Source: GCA-2705995 sp965661625
Lineage (GTDB): Bacteria > Bacteroidota > Bacteroidia > Flavobacteriales_G > Salibacteraceae
DNA: 64,000 nucleotides
Assembly: GCA_965661625.1 (NCBI GenBank)
Contig: CBFIEM010000006.1
Location: 1 to 64,000, forward strand
Direction of reading: 5' to 3'
Part shown: positions 26,164 to 35,176 of the stretch, piece by piece
How the letters are laid out: every line of letters starts with the position of its first letter
How positions within the stretch are numbered: position 1 is the first letter of the stretch
The notes under the pieces: generated by a model
Told to the model about the DNA's origin: nothing
Databases searched by the model: none
Seen by the model: only the letters and a program-made list of their open reading frames with translations
Position numbers and translations under genes: made by a program

Positions 26164-26187
26164 AAGTGGTTTGTAATTCTATTTTTG
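26157..26187 (+). promoter_or_regulatory. Promoter of the sterol desaturase-family gene
   Basis: TTTG (26157-26160), a 19-base spacer, then TATTTTTG (26180-26187) match the Bacteroidota TTTG/TAnnTTTG consensus exactly. Its -33 element lies inside operator 1, and the second operator half-copy begins 2 bases after the -7 box. Confidence 0.65.
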
Positions 26188-26188
26188 C

Positions 26189-26206
26189 ACCAACTAGTTT
26201 GTTTAA
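26189..26206. promoter_or_regulatory. TetR operator 2 (direct copy of a half-operator)
   Basis: ACCAACTAGTTTGTTTAA repeats exactly the bases at 26148-26165, offset by 41 bp. The two copies bracket the -7 box of the plus-strand promoter. Confidence 0.55.
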
Positions 26207-26228
26207 AACACACATTAAACTTGGATTT

Positions 26229-27023
26229 ATGATGAATTATTTGGCACAATTCCCAACACCTTTTGAGCTGGTGTTTAACCCCATCTCGTACTTAGTTTTT
26301 GCAATGTACCTCGGATTAATGCTCTGGGAGGCAGTGCTTCCGGCAAGGAAGCTACCCCATGTGAAATTCTGGAAACTCAAAGGGATAATAGCGTTCACGC
26401 TTTTCTTTTTCCTCTCATCCTACCTGCCAATTATTTGGGACGGATTTTTTGCGACGTATCAAGTATTTGACCTTTCTGGATTGGGTACAATTTGGGGAGC
26501 AGTAGTTGGCATTCTTATCTATGAGCTGGGGGAATACGCTTGGCACGTTACCATGCACAAAACCAATTTTCTGTGGAAGGGAATGCATCAAATGCACCAT
26601 AGCGCAGAACGCTTAGACAGTTATGGCGCTTTTTATTTTAGTCCGAACGACATGATTGGTTGGGTTCTGTTGAGCAGTATTATGCTGGTGCTGGTTGCCG
26701 GATTTACACCAGAAGCTACTACCTTGATCATACTCAGTACTACTTTCCTATCCATTTTTCAGCACAGTAACATCAACACTCCCCACCGGATTGGCTACCT
26801 TATTCAACGTCCAGAATCACACGAAATTCATCATGCAAAGGGCATTCATGCTTATAATTACGCCGGCATTGCACTGTTCGATATACTATTTGGAACCTTT
26901 AAAAACCCCAAGCATTATAAGCATGAAACGGGTTTTTATCAGGGCGCTTCGGCTCGCGTTAAGGATATGCTTTTATTTAGGGATGTATCGAAAGAAGAGC
27001 CCAACCTCAAACCTGCCAAATAA
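26229..27023 (+). CDS. Sterol desaturase / fatty acid hydroxylase superfamily protein
   Basis: A 264-residue integral membrane di-iron enzyme. Histidine boxes are complete: HVTMH (106-110), HQMHH (120-124), His179 in FQHSN and HEIHH (198-202). Membrane helices precede the first box and lie between the second and third. The family hydroxylates or desaturates C-H bonds of lipids; the specific substrate (carotenoid, fatty acid or other lipid) cannot be read here. The start is the first of two adjacent ATGs, placed after the operator/promoter region. Regulation by the divergent TetR protein is strongly suggested. Confidence 0.87.
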   Translation: MMNYLAQFPTPFELVFNPISYLVFAMYLGLMLWEAVLPARKLPHVKFWKLKGIIAFTLFFFLSSYLPIIWDGFFATYQVFDLSGLGTIWGAVVGILIYELGEYAWHVTMHKTNFLWKGMHQMHHSAERLDSYGAFYFSPNDMIGWVLLSSIMLVLVAGFTPEATTLIILSTTFLSIFQHSNINTPHRIGYLIQRPESHEIHHAKGIHAYNYAGIALFDILFGTFKNPKHYKHETGFYQGASARVKDMLLFRDVSKEEPNLKPAK

Positions 27024-27132
27024 GGCTTGTATGTTGAGCATGGGCCTTTTCAGTTGCAATGCCATTGACTTAAAATGCGCAATTCATACGCAATGCGGCT
27101 GAATTCGTTTGGACGTGCAAAGGATCCTTAGG

Positions 27133-28365
27133 TCACCTTCGGATCCACTGCACTACTTCATTCCCAACGTGTATGAAATAGCGCCCCGAGGGCAGTTTTG
27201 AAAGGTCTACGGGTGTATGTGGGGTGTAGTTCTGCCTGTAAACTGCAGCCCCCAATTGATTGTAAACTACAAGTGGGGTTGATTGCGTGATGCCACTGAT
27301 GGTTACTTGAGCTCCTGGATTGGGGTGGATTGTAATTGGGTGTGATGATGTGTGATTTATGGATGAAGGGAGCACAACTACCGTATCTGTTGCTATAATG
27401 GAGTCGCATGACCCGGGGTAGGCAACAATTGAAACAGGATAAACACCAGGATTTGGAAAGGTGTACGAGAAGGTATCGCTCGTTGAAGCTTGGCCATCAT
27501 AAGTCCACCCGATGTTTGTGTTCTCAGTTCCCGTATACTCAAAAAAGTAGGTGTTCCCTTGAACTTGGGCAACATTCATTGTACGGTTAAAGAGGTCATT
27601 GCCGTGTGTCCATGTTGGTAAACTATCGTAAACCACAGTTTTGGCAGCGTCGCGAATGGTTGATGCTTGAATTGCAGTAAGCGACCCATCAAAAGTTAGG
27701 AGTGTAGGATCCTGCTTGAAGATTAGGGTGTAGAAGGCTGTTGCTGCCGCATACGAGCCGGCAAAAGATGGGTGACTACCATCAGAGGTGTAAAGATCAA
27801 TGCTTGGATGATTGGTTCTGAGGTAGCGCCATAAACGGCCAACTGGAGCAACCTGTGCTTCATTATCATTGGCCATTTGCATGTAACGCTGATAAAGCAA
27901 ATCGTCCATTCCTTCATACGTGCAGATTGGCGGCCAAACAACACAGTTTGAAGCATCGCCATTTTCACGTCCCCACGTCATGTAAAAGAGCGTCTGTACA
28001 CATGGATTTCCTACTCGCGCTAGCGAATCCAGTTTCTTGGCAAATGGAAAAACGTCTTGCTCAACCTGCCCTTGAGGAAAAGATGGACGCTGGCTCTGCT
28101 CTTGAAATACAACGAAATCGTAATTTCCAGATGCGAGTTTTTGAAGGGTTGTAGCATTTGTGGTATGACCTTCCAGTGTATATCCGCCAGGGGTGTTGCT
28201 ATCAACTGTAAGGTTTTCACCAGCGCTATTTGCCAGCTGATTTACGAGTGAAGGCAAGTTGTTATAATTGGTGTAGCTATTGCCTAAAAACAGCACCGAC
28301 GGTGCCTGTCCAAGTAGTAATGCGGGAAATAAAAGGGCGAGGATTCCGCTGATAAATGCTTGCAT
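27133..28365 (-). CDS. Secreted SGNH-hydrolase-like protein (DUF4886) with PKD-like and T9SS sorting domains
   Basis: A 410-residue protein. A signal peptide (MQAFISGILALLFPALLLG-Q) is followed by a SGNH-type domain: VLFLGNSYTNYNNLP holds the block-I region (GNS), GNYDFVVFQEQSQRP follows, and SDGSHPSFAGSYAAA gives the Asp/His pair region. A PKD-like strand region (FSYTFPNPGVYPVSIVAYPG) and a type A sorting domain (TIHPNPGAQVTISG to EVVQWIRR) complete it. Likely a surface or released esterase or lipase-like enzyme; the substrate is unknown. It converges on the sterol desaturase-family gene. Confidence 0.78.
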   Translation of the reverse strand: MQAFISGILALLFPALLLGQAPSVLFLGNSYTNYNNLPSLVNQLANSAGENLTVDSNTPGGYTLEGHTTNATTLQKLASGNYDFVVFQEQSQRPSFPQGQVEQDVFPFAKKLDSLARVGNPCVQTLFYMTWGRENGDASNCVVWPPICTYEGMDDLLYQRYMQMANDNEAQVAPVGRLWRYLRTNHPSIDLYTSDGSHPSFAGSYAAATAFYTLIFKQDPTLLTFDGSLTAIQASTIRDAAKTVVYDSLPTWTHGNDLFNRTMNVAQVQGNTYFFEYTGTENTNIGWTYDGQASTSDTFSYTFPNPGVYPVSIVAYPGSCDSIIATDTVVVLPSSINHTSSHPITIHPNPGAQVTISGITQSTPLVVYNQLGAAVYRQNYTPHTPVDLSKLPSGRYFIHVGNEVVQWIRR

Positions 28366-28465
28366 GAGTGAAAGGTTTACACCTAAACGGAGAAGTAACA
28401 TTCCCGTTGCCTCTATGCGTGTAGTTCACCTATTTTATATTGGCAGATGAATGCCTGCATTACCA

Positions 28466-29365
28466 TTACTTTTTAAGTACGGGGAACGCCTGTGTTGAAT
28501 CACCACTTTGGATATGCAATAGGTAGAAACCAGTAGGTACACCACTTAGGTTAAGTTCAAGTTGAGACTGATTGGCGACTACATGTTTCATGATGTTACC
28601 CTGCAGGTCGATCAAAACATGGGTGCGCTGTTCCTGATTAGGATAGGTTACCGTAAGGATATGTTGAACGGGGTTAGGCCCAAGTTTGATGACACCGCGC
28701 TCGTATTTAGGGGATGCATTTGTTGCCTCATAATGCAGTATTAGGCGTGGTCTTTTTTCTACATCTTGGGTCTCGCTGCTTCCAAAGGTTAATGCGCTGT
28801 ACCCTCCATTTTCATCCGTTAACTTGAGTGCCCACCCGTTAGTGTTCGTGGCCATTTGGTGGTTTACCAAAGTGGTTACATCTATGCGGTAATTTTGATT
28901 TGAAGCATGAGATGCAGAAAGTAGAACCGATGGTGTTGCGCTAGTTGTGGGTTGGGTATTCCAGTTTACTGTTGCTTCATCCCAAGGTGAATCAATGGGA
29001 ACAAGCATCGCCTGGTTAGCTCCCGTGTGCGACTGAAAATTGGGATTTTTAAAAAAGTCTAACTCCAAGTATGCTGCGGTTAAGTTTGCCGGAGATATAA
29101 ATTCCGGAAGCTGAAAGTACATGAGCGACCTAATGGTGTCCCAAGTTCCTGCAGTCCACTGCCACGTTTCGGCTCGTGTTACATTATGAAGGCCGGAGTT
29201 TTGGGCATTGGGCTCACCAAAATTTACGCTGCGCGCATTGGCCCATGACCATACCCAAGCATCTTTTCCCGTATTGTCAGAGAGCACTATGCTTATTGAG
29301 TCTGTTTGTCCGTTGGTTACGAAGCATGTAATGCTACCAAGGAAGAGAATGATTAGTTTTTTCAT
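28466..29365 (-). CDS. Secreted DNRLRE-domain protein with T9SS type A sorting domain
   Basis: A 299-residue protein with a signal peptide (ending FVTNG-Q). Residues about 25-215 match the DNRLRE (CBM96-like) domain: RSLMYFQLPEFISPANLTAAYLELDFF in pieces, DSPWDEATVNWNTQP, RIDVTTLVN and RPRLILHYEA. The C-terminal ~75 residues (VIKLGPNPVQHILTVTYPN to FPVLKK) are a sorting domain. Its role is probably carbohydrate or cell-surface binding. Its ATG overlaps the end of a broken upstream gene by 4 bases. Confidence 0.8.
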   Translation of the reverse strand: MKKLIILFLGSITCFVTNGQTDSISIVLSDNTGKDAWVWSWANARSVNFGEPNAQNSGLHNVTRAETWQWTAGTWDTIRSLMYFQLPEFISPANLTAAYLELDFFKNPNFQSHTGANQAMLVPIDSPWDEATVNWNTQPTTSATPSVLLSASHASNQNYRIDVTTLVNHQMATNTNGWALKLTDENGGYSALTFGSSETQDVEKRPRLILHYEATNASPKYERGVIKLGPNPVQHILTVTYPNQEQRTHVLIDLQGNIMKHVVANQSQLELNLSGVPTGFYLLHIQSGDSTQAFPVLKK

Positions 29366-29755
29366 GGAATAAAGTAATTATAGGTTCGGTTTGATTGGGT
29401 AATGAAGATGAGCTGATTTTTAGGGAGTAAAATACCATGTGTTGGAAGCTTTCCGCTGAAAACTACCTGTCCATTTATTGTAGTAATCACCACATCTTCT
29501 CCGTTACCAGTGGGAGTAATGCGATTTTGGAAAAGTCGGAATGCCGCTTTTTTATTCCTGTTTACAACTGAACTTGGCTCATCAACTACAGGGGTATAGG
29601 TAATCGTGGTTCCAGGTGGCGGAAGGGTGTTGAATTTAAAATGTGGGAACGGGAAGAGGTGTTCCTTTTACGTCGCAAACAGTTCCTCTCAACGTTGTTT
29701 GACCGTAGAGGCAAGCCTGAATTACAATAAGCATGAATAAACTAAAAAGGCGCAT
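29362..29755 (-). pseudogene. Frameshifted small T9SS-type secreted protein
   Basis: Reading from ATG at 29755, a signal peptide (MLIVIQACLYG-Q) and a carboxypeptidase-regulatory-like start (TTLRGTVCDVKGTPLPVPTF) run into TAA at 29636. Dropping one base from the T4 run (29638-29641 on the plus strand) opens 91 further codons: KFNTLPPPGTTITYTPVVDE, DVVITTINGQVVFSGKLPTH, ILLPKNQLIFITQSN, resembling a sorting-domain end. The repaired protein would have about 130 residues and overlap the DNRLRE gene by 4 bases. A single indel in a homopolymer could be a true mutation or a sequencing error. Confidence 0.5.
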
Positions 29756-29854
29756 AAGTGCTAAATCGATGACTCGAAACTAGCACTACCACAAGGTGAG
29801 TGTACCTACAAATTGACGACCAGTAAACCTATTGGGACGAGCGGTAGGAAACCA

Positions 29855-30433
29855 CTAATGAGCAGGAGGAGAGGTAGCTTCCAAATAAGCTTTTATAGGC
29901 ATGTCATCAATAAAGACCTCCTGCAATACAGCTTTACCTGATTGGATGGAAACAGCAGCATGAGCATGAAGCTTGTCTTCCTCGCGATTTGCTTCGTTAT
30001 ACATACGCTCCGCCTCCGGCGCTTTTGTTTCTTCCATATAATACCGATTGAACGGCAGATCAACATATACACGTTGTGTGTGCTCATTGAGGTGTGAAAC
30101 AGTGGTTTTGAGGTATGTTTTAGTATGTGTAGGAGGAACTGTAGAAATGGAACTCGTTTCGGCAAAACCATCTTCACCTACCTCAAAAGTTACAAACACT
30201 TCAGCACCACGGGCATAACCATTAACATCACTCACCACAATGTTATTGGCCTCGTAGTTAAGCACGATGTACTTGCCACGAAAAGGATCAGTAGGGTCCA
30301 CTGGACGTGTTTTGAATAGGTATACGGTGCCATCCTGTAGAACTTGCTCACGCTCAAAAATCATTGATGCGGGAACCGCAAGCTGAATAAGCACAACAAG
30401 AATAAAACCGACGATGAGTGCTGATTTATGCAT
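29855..30433 (-). CDS. GDYXXLXY-domain protein
   Basis: A 192-residue protein with an N-terminal membrane anchor (ALIVGFILVVLIQLAVPASMI). The domain signature appears in RPVDPTDPFRGKYIVLNYE (GKYIVLNY where the family name has GDYxxLxY). Such proteins are typically encoded beside DUF2157/DUF4401 membrane proteins, and here the partner gene upstream overlaps by 8 bases, so the two are co-translated. Function is unknown; a membrane complex of the two is inference. Confidence 0.8.
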   Translation of the reverse strand: MHKSALIVGFILVVLIQLAVPASMIFEREQVLQDGTVYLFKTRPVDPTDPFRGKYIVLNYEANNIVVSDVNGYARGAEVFVTFEVGEDGFAETSSISTVPPTHTKTYLKTTVSHLNEHTQRVYVDLPFNRYYMEETKAPEAERMYNEANREEDKLHAHAAVSIQSGKAVLQEVFIDDMPIKAYLEATSPPAH

Positions 30434-31700
30434 GGGACTTACGTTTAGAAATTAGCATGTAGTTGGCAACAAAGAAACCGATACCGACAACGACAAAAAT
30501 GAGCCCTCGAATAACAAAACTGAAATCGCTGTCTAAAAATCGGGCGGTGATAAGCGCCACAACAGTAAGCAGCCCCATATTCAGGGTACTTAACTTTAGC
30601 TGATTTGCACCCCGGTATATGGATTCAACCCCAACCAACAGAATAAGTAAGTTCACAGCTAAAAAGGCTTTCGTGGTATAGGCGGTGATAAAAAACAAGG
30701 GAATGAATAAAAAGCTGAGAAAAGTGGATTTTGGGAGTGCGCTAAATTGATGTTGCCTCCAGGCGAAAACGAGCAGTAAAATGAACAGGGTTAGTACGGC
30801 AAGTACACCAACAATTTCTAACGATGAAATTGCTGGTAATCCCTTACTTAAATCACTTCCAATGGACTTACACACGTCACTAAAACTGGTGATAATAAGC
30901 ACAACGGTAGCTCCAACGTATCCCAAAAACCCGTACCCCTGCTTGATTGAGGAGCCAATAAAGAGCTGCCTAAACACCATAAAAGACCCAAATAAGAGGA
31001 TATACGTAATGAAGAGAAACGCTTCATCGTTGGCGTGAAGAATACCTAAAGAACAGGTCAGTGAAAGGGGAATAACCCAGTTGTGGAAAGCGGTAAAATT
31101 GCTGTTAGGACTTGTTCTTAAAAGCTGAAGGTAATGTGGAAGGCCTCCTAGCACAAACACCCAATACCATTGTGGGGAATATCCTTCGGTGTGCGACCAA
31201 TACCCACTTTCCAATGCAAAATAGGTGATGCCTGCCCAGTAGAGAAGGGAAGTAAAATGGCTTTTGGTTAAATAGATAAGCGGGACACCCAAGAGCATCC
31301 AAATCCATATAAAACCAGTGAGGTTTCCCGGAATGTGGTAGATCTGACTAATTAAGGAAATGGTTGATGCGATGGTCAAAAAAACAAGCACGCCACTTGC
31401 CTCAAGCCAACCTTTAGTTTTGAACTTGAACAGCGCCAGGCCTGCCATAAGCTGAGCTGCAAGTAATGGGAGGAAGGCCAAAGTTGTTTGTGAGGATTTA
31501 GATAGGTTGTCCCAATTGTGAGCTACAATAAGGGTAATTCCAAGTCCAACTAAAAGAGCACCCAACAAGCTAAAAACTACCAGTAACCGACTGGTTGAGT
31601 TGTTTTTTTGTGCGGCATAATATGCCCTAATACGCGATTCAGTTTCCGCATCAATGATGTTAGATTCTCGCAATTCATCTAAGTCGTTTTGTAAACTCAT
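30426..31700 (-). CDS. DUF2157 polytopic membrane protein
   Basis: A 424-residue protein. An N-terminal cytoplasmic helical region (LRESNIIDAETESRIRAYYA) precedes about a dozen membrane helices, beginning LLVVFSLLGALLVGLGITLIVAHNWDNL, the usual DUF2157 opening. The start MSLQND was chosen over an upstream ATG because the longer version adds an atypical N-terminus. Gene order DUF2157-GDYXXLXY is a recurrent pair. No activity is known. Confidence 0.82.
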   Translation of the reverse strand: MSLQNDLDELRESNIIDAETESRIRAYYAAQKNNSTSRLLVVFSLLGALLVGLGITLIVAHNWDNLSKSSQTTLAFLPLLAAQLMAGLALFKFKTKGWLEASGVLVFLTIASTISLISQIYHIPGNLTGFIWIWMLLGVPLIYLTKSHFTSLLYWAGITYFALESGYWSHTEGYSPQWYWVFVLGGLPHYLQLLRTSPNSNFTAFHNWVIPLSLTCSLGILHANDEAFLFITYILLFGSFMVFRQLFIGSSIKQGYGFLGYVGATVVLIITSFSDVCKSIGSDLSKGLPAISSLEIVGVLAVLTLFILLLVFAWRQHQFSALPKSTFLSFLFIPLFFITAYTTKAFLAVNLLILLVGVESIYRGANQLKLSTLNMGLLTVVALITARFLDSDFSFVIRGLIFVVVGIGFFVANYMLISKRKSHA

Positions 31701-31825
31701 AGGACACGGATTTTCTACAAGGTAGGTTGAAACACCTGAAAACAACCCTGTAAGAGCTGTTAAAATGAGTTAAACGAGCATACCAACTCCAAGAACTAGC
31801 ATAGCGATTTGGCAAAAGTGGCGCA

Positions 31826-31856
31826 TAAAAAAAGCCCCGCATAAAGGCAGGGCTTA
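31826..31856 (-). terminator. Terminator of the FKBP gene
   Basis: On the minus strand AAGCCCTGC / GCGGGGCTT (one G-U pair) with a short loop runs into seven T. It lies 20 bases downstream of the FKBP stop. Confidence 0.85.
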
Positions 31857-31876
31857 CTGTAATGGATACGGATTAA

Positions 31877-32305
31877 TTATCCGATTGAAACTACTTCAAT
31901 GTCGAAGGTTAAATCTTTACCAGCAAGTGGGTGATTTGCATCTACAATGATGCTTTCCTCACGTACTTCAGAAATGGTTAATGGCATTTCAGATCCGTCT
32001 GTAGCCTTGCTCATTAAACCTAAACCAACTTCTGGTTCGATATCTGGTGGCAACTGTGCCTTTTCTACTTCTTGGAAAAGTTCGTCGTTTACTGGACCGT
32101 AAGCTTCAGTCATTGGAATTTCAATGGTTTTCTTCTCACTCACTTTCATGTCAACAACACCATTTTCAAATCCTGGGATTAACATACCAGAACCTACTGT
32201 AAACTCAAGTGGTTCGCGGTTTTCTGAACTATCAAAAACTTGTCCGTCTGCTAATTTACCCGTGTAATGCACCTTAATGGTGTCGTTCATTTTTACTTGA
32301 CTCAT
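31877..32305 (-). CDS. FKBP-type peptidyl-prolyl isomerase, SlyD-like
   Basis: A 142-residue cytoplasmic foldase. The FKBP core is clear: VKMNDTIKVHYTGKLADGQVFDSS at the N-terminus, EFTVGSGMLIPGFENGVVDM, then an inserted flap domain (EAYGPVNDELFQEVEKAQLP to VREESIIVDANHPLAGKDLTFDIEV), the layout of SlyD-like proteins. The His-rich metal-binding tail of E. coli SlyD is missing. It has a good promoter and its own terminator, so it is monocistronic. Confidence 0.92.
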   Translation of the reverse strand: MSQVKMNDTIKVHYTGKLADGQVFDSSENREPLEFTVGSGMLIPGFENGVVDMKVSEKKTIEIPMTEAYGPVNDELFQEVEKAQLPPDIEPEVGLGLMSKATDGSEMPLTISEVREESIIVDANHPLAGKDLTFDIEVVSIG

Positions 32306-32342
32306 AATAATCCTTTTCTTCTGGATGAAAAATTAGTTGCTG

Positions 32343-32373
32343 CAAAGGTCCTATTTTATTAAGGATCAGCAAA
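32343..32373 (-). promoter_or_regulatory. Promoter of the FKBP gene
   Basis: On the minus strand TTTG (32370-32373), a 19-base spacer and GACCTTTG (32343-32350) match the Bacteroidota -33/-7 consensus except for the first base of the -7 box. Confidence 0.55.
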
Positions 32374-32405
32374 TAATGAACAACTTTTCTTCGAATTTGC
32401 AGACT

Positions 32406-33722
32406 TTAGCGGATCAGTCGAACAACAAATCTTGATTCTTCGGTGTGTTTTAAAAAACGGTAGGTAAGTACGCAATTGTATATTCCTTGTGGCCATTTAC
32501 CGCCATCCCAATGCTCCTTCCAATCGTGTGAATCAAATACCAATTCGCCCCATCGCGAGTAAATTTGCAAGTGGTAAGCCAGTGGTTGTTCTTCAAAAAC
32601 CGGCTTAAACCCTTCGTTAATGCCATCTGAGTTCGGGGTAAACGCATTTGGTAGATACACTCCATGAGGGCATTCGGGTAGCGGAATGGATATTTGCTCG
32701 TTCACAAATCCACACTTGTATGCCAAAGATGCGTTCACATTTAACTCATCACTTGAATATATGGGACTTTCAGATCCGTTGGGCCAGGTTACGGGGAGTG
32801 AAGTGCGATAGTGAGCAATTTTTGAGTTACAATCGAAGGTGTTTAATGTTAGCTCAAAAGAAGGAATAGGGTATTCAAATACTGTTACCGTATCAAACCA
32901 AACGCAGGTTTCTTTAGAACGCGCATACCAATACGTGCCAGGTGCACTCACGGATATGGTTGAAGATGTTGCACCTGTATTCCAGAAATATGATCCAGCA
33001 ATGGGCAAGGAATCACCAATCAATATGGTTTCTTCTGAACAAATGTACTTGTCTTGTAAGGGGGCGAGGCTTTCGCACTTGGGATTAATGATGTAAGCTC
33101 CTGCCAAATCTGCCATGCCGTTGGTAAGTAAAAACTCAATTTCCAAACCCACAACTTGTTGGGAAGCGTTGAGCCCAAAGTCAGCCGAAAAATCGATTTC
33201 CGCTACCCAGCGGGAATTGGGAATAATGCCCATGTTACAATCGGTGAATGCAAACACCCATGTGGTATCGGAAATTTGCTTCCACCTTGGACCATCGACT
33301 AGCAGGGCTGTAGTTGTGGTCCCATTTGCTAACTTGAGTTTCAAGTTGATGTTATCGGAATTGAAACTAGACTCCAACAGTAAGTCTGGTCCAGACAGAT
33401 CACTATGGGGTTGTGAAAAAAGGCCATCCATTTGCATACCGTCGTAAAAATTCACCCAAGTTGAGTCGTCGGGCCAACCAGTTACATAGCCAGGATTACA
33501 TCCTCCCGGGTGAGATGCGGTTACCAGGTGATCTTTTAGCCAATGTCCATCTAGGCGTTGCGCATAAACTTGAGTGGAAATCAACCAACAAGTGGCAATG
33601 ATCAAAACGTTTCTGAAGCTATAAGTCACACAGTCAATACGCAGGTTGTTACGCAACAGTTGCTGGAAAAAGGCGAGATTAGATGAACGGCAGAGTTTCG
33701 AACTTAACCGGTTGTTTTTCAT
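32406..33722 (-). CDS. Secreted protein with T9SS type B (gliding-associated) C-terminal domain
   Basis: A 438-residue protein. A hydrophobic export signal lies unusually far in, at about residues 38-54 (VLIIATCWLISTQVYA-Q), so the true start may be a later codon than the ATG at 33722. The middle holds an Ig-like 'CSEETILIGDSL ... GTYWYA' unit. The end is the CHU_C/type B sorting domain: YLPNAFTPNSDGINEGFKP, IYSRWGELVFDS, WDGGKWPQGIYNCVLTYRF and VVRLIR. It is exported by T9SS and probably surface-attached. It is divergent from the DUF3667 gene with overlapping 5' regions. Confidence 0.8.
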   Translation of the reverse strand: MKNNRLSSKLCRSSNLAFFQQLLRNNLRIDCVTYSFRNVLIIATCWLISTQVYAQRLDGHWLKDHLVTASHPGGCNPGYVTGWPDDSTWVNFYDGMQMDGLFSQPHSDLSGPDLLLESSFNSDNINLKLKLANGTTTTALLVDGPRWKQISDTTWVFAFTDCNMGIIPNSRWVAEIDFSADFGLNASQQVVGLEIEFLLTNGMADLAGAYIINPKCESLAPLQDKYICSEETILIGDSLPIAGSYFWNTGATSSTISVSAPGTYWYARSKETCVWFDTVTVFEYPIPSFELTLNTFDCNSKIAHYRTSLPVTWPNGSESPIYSSDELNVNASLAYKCGFVNEQISIPLPECPHGVYLPNAFTPNSDGINEGFKPVFEEQPLAYHLQIYSRWGELVFDSHDWKEHWDGGKWPQGIYNCVLTYRFLKHTEESRFVVRLIR

Positions 33723-33761
33723 GTAAATTCTTCGCTATCTTGCTTGCTCAACCCGAATCCA

Positions 33762-34535
33762 ATGCCAGAAATAACCTGTTTAAACTGTGATACCAAATAC
33801 GAAGGGAAAAGATGTCCTGAGTGCGGCCAGCGGGCTAGCGTAGGACGCCTTACACTCAAACAAGTATTTGCTGAAGTACCGCGAGCAATTCTCGATTTCC
33901 AAGGAAGGTATTGGGAAACCATTAGAGATATTGTCGTGAACCCCGGAAAAATGGTCAAGGCATATTCGGCTGGTAAACGCAAATACTACGTTTCACCGAT
34001 ACAGTTCTATTTCTTTTTTGCCACGATTGGATTATTGATGAATGAAATCGTTGTGGTTGATTATGAACCGTTGCAAGTAGGGGTAGAGAACTCTTCGGGT
34101 TCGTTAGACCCCCAAATTGCTGAAGCCATGCAAATGGAAGCACTTGAAATTGTTAAGTGGGTAACCATTGATAATCAGCACTATTTCTCCTTGGGATATC
34201 CGTTGTTTTTAGGATTAATACTTACCATATTTTTCAGAAAGGTTTTCAACTTGGCTGAGTCATTGACGTTCAGTTTTTACACCTTGGCAATATGTACTCA
34301 GGTTATTCCATTATTCACAGACCTCATTCCTTTGGATGGTTGGACTCAGCCGCTTCAAATGATAAGTTTGGTAGGATTTACAGCGTATGCGTTTTATACC
34401 ATTGGAACGCGAAGAGTTGTTAATATGCTACTTGGGTTAGTATCGATAGTGGTTGCTACTTTCCTGTATTTTGGACTGACGCTCATTGTAATTCTTCTGT
34501 ACATCATGAATAAATACGGCCTTTTATTCAGCTAA
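33762..34535 (+). CDS. DUF3667 membrane protein with N-terminal zinc ribbon
   Basis: A 257-residue protein. The N-terminus has a four-cysteine ribbon (CLNCDTKYEGKRCPECGQ), followed by the conserved DUF3667 segment (DFQGRYWETIRDIVVNPGKM, then KRKYYVSPIQFYFFFATIG). Four to five membrane helices follow. The family is common in Bacteroidota and of unknown function. The open frame extends upstream without an ATG; the start at 33762 (MPEITC) is the first ATG. Confidence 0.82.
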   Translation: MPEITCLNCDTKYEGKRCPECGQRASVGRLTLKQVFAEVPRAILDFQGRYWETIRDIVVNPGKMVKAYSAGKRKYYVSPIQFYFFFATIGLLMNEIVVVDYEPLQVGVENSSGSLDPQIAEAMQMEALEIVKWVTIDNQHYFSLGYPLFLGLILTIFFRKVFNLAESLTFSFYTLAICTQVIPLFTDLIPLDGWTQPLQMISLVGFTAYAFYTIGTRRVVNMLLGLVSIVVATFLYFGLTLIVILLYIMNKYGLLFS

Positions 34536-34643
34536 CCCCAGTTTCAATCTTCAGCAGTTATAGTTGCGTGGAGAGCAAATTGGTTTGCAAAATGCGGGGA
34601 TGGCGTCAAGCAGGTGTGTGAAAAGACCGTTGCTGTCAATGCA

Positions 34644-35165
34644 TCATTTAATTGCAGTTAAAATCCTGCGAATTTTCACGAGTACGGATGGTCGCTCATG
34701 TTTCAGCGCTTGTTCACAGCGCTCCAGAAATGCTGGTTTTGCATGTGAAAAATCATTTAAAAGTTCCCAATAGGCCTCGTACGACGCTGCGCGTACAAAA
34801 ACAGCATGAGAGGATAGCAAGCGCTCCACAGTAGGAAGAACCTGTTCAGCTAAATCTTTAGGAATGGGTAGGCAGGGGATTACTTGCAACACATGTAACT
34901 GTGCTGGCCAATCGGTGAACTCAGTAAATGCATTTAACAGCGAAGCAATGGCCTCAGGGGGCAGCTTTTTTCCTTTAGCAACATGAAACTTTACGAGCCA
35001 AGTACCTCCTTCTTGAATTTCCTGTTCATGCGGTAACAAGGAAATGAGGTTTACTATAAACGCATCGGCTTGTGGAACAGCAACGTCATAAAGTTCCTCT
35101 AAGTAGTCTGTATGGGACTTGTCCCAGTGTACAATCAGTTCTGCTAAACGGTGGAAGTTATTCAC
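34644..35165 (-). CDS. HEAT-like helical protein, function unknown
   Basis: A 173-residue soluble protein with a GTG start (no in-frame ATG nearby). It is all-helical, with repeat-like units such as LPPEAIASLLNAFTEFTDWPAQLHVLQVIP and LAEQVLPTVERLLSSHAVFVRAASYEAYWELL (quoted in part), resembling HEAT/ARM arrays. No enzymatic motif is seen. It starts 11 bases after the 35177-36277 gene and is probably co-transcribed with it. Confidence 0.6.
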   Translation of the reverse strand: MNNFHRLAELIVHWDKSHTDYLEELYDVAVPQADAFIVNLISLLPHEQEIQEGGTWLVKFHVAKGKKLPPEAIASLLNAFTEFTDWPAQLHVLQVIPCLPIPKDLAEQVLPTVERLLSSHAVFVRAASYEAYWELLNDFSHAKPAFLERCEQALKHERPSVLVKIRRILTAIK

Positions 35166-35176
35166 GAAATTATAGC

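Noticed and set aside
27024..27132. Weak inverted repeats between convergent genes
   Set aside because: Stems of five to six bases without a T tract do not support a terminator call.
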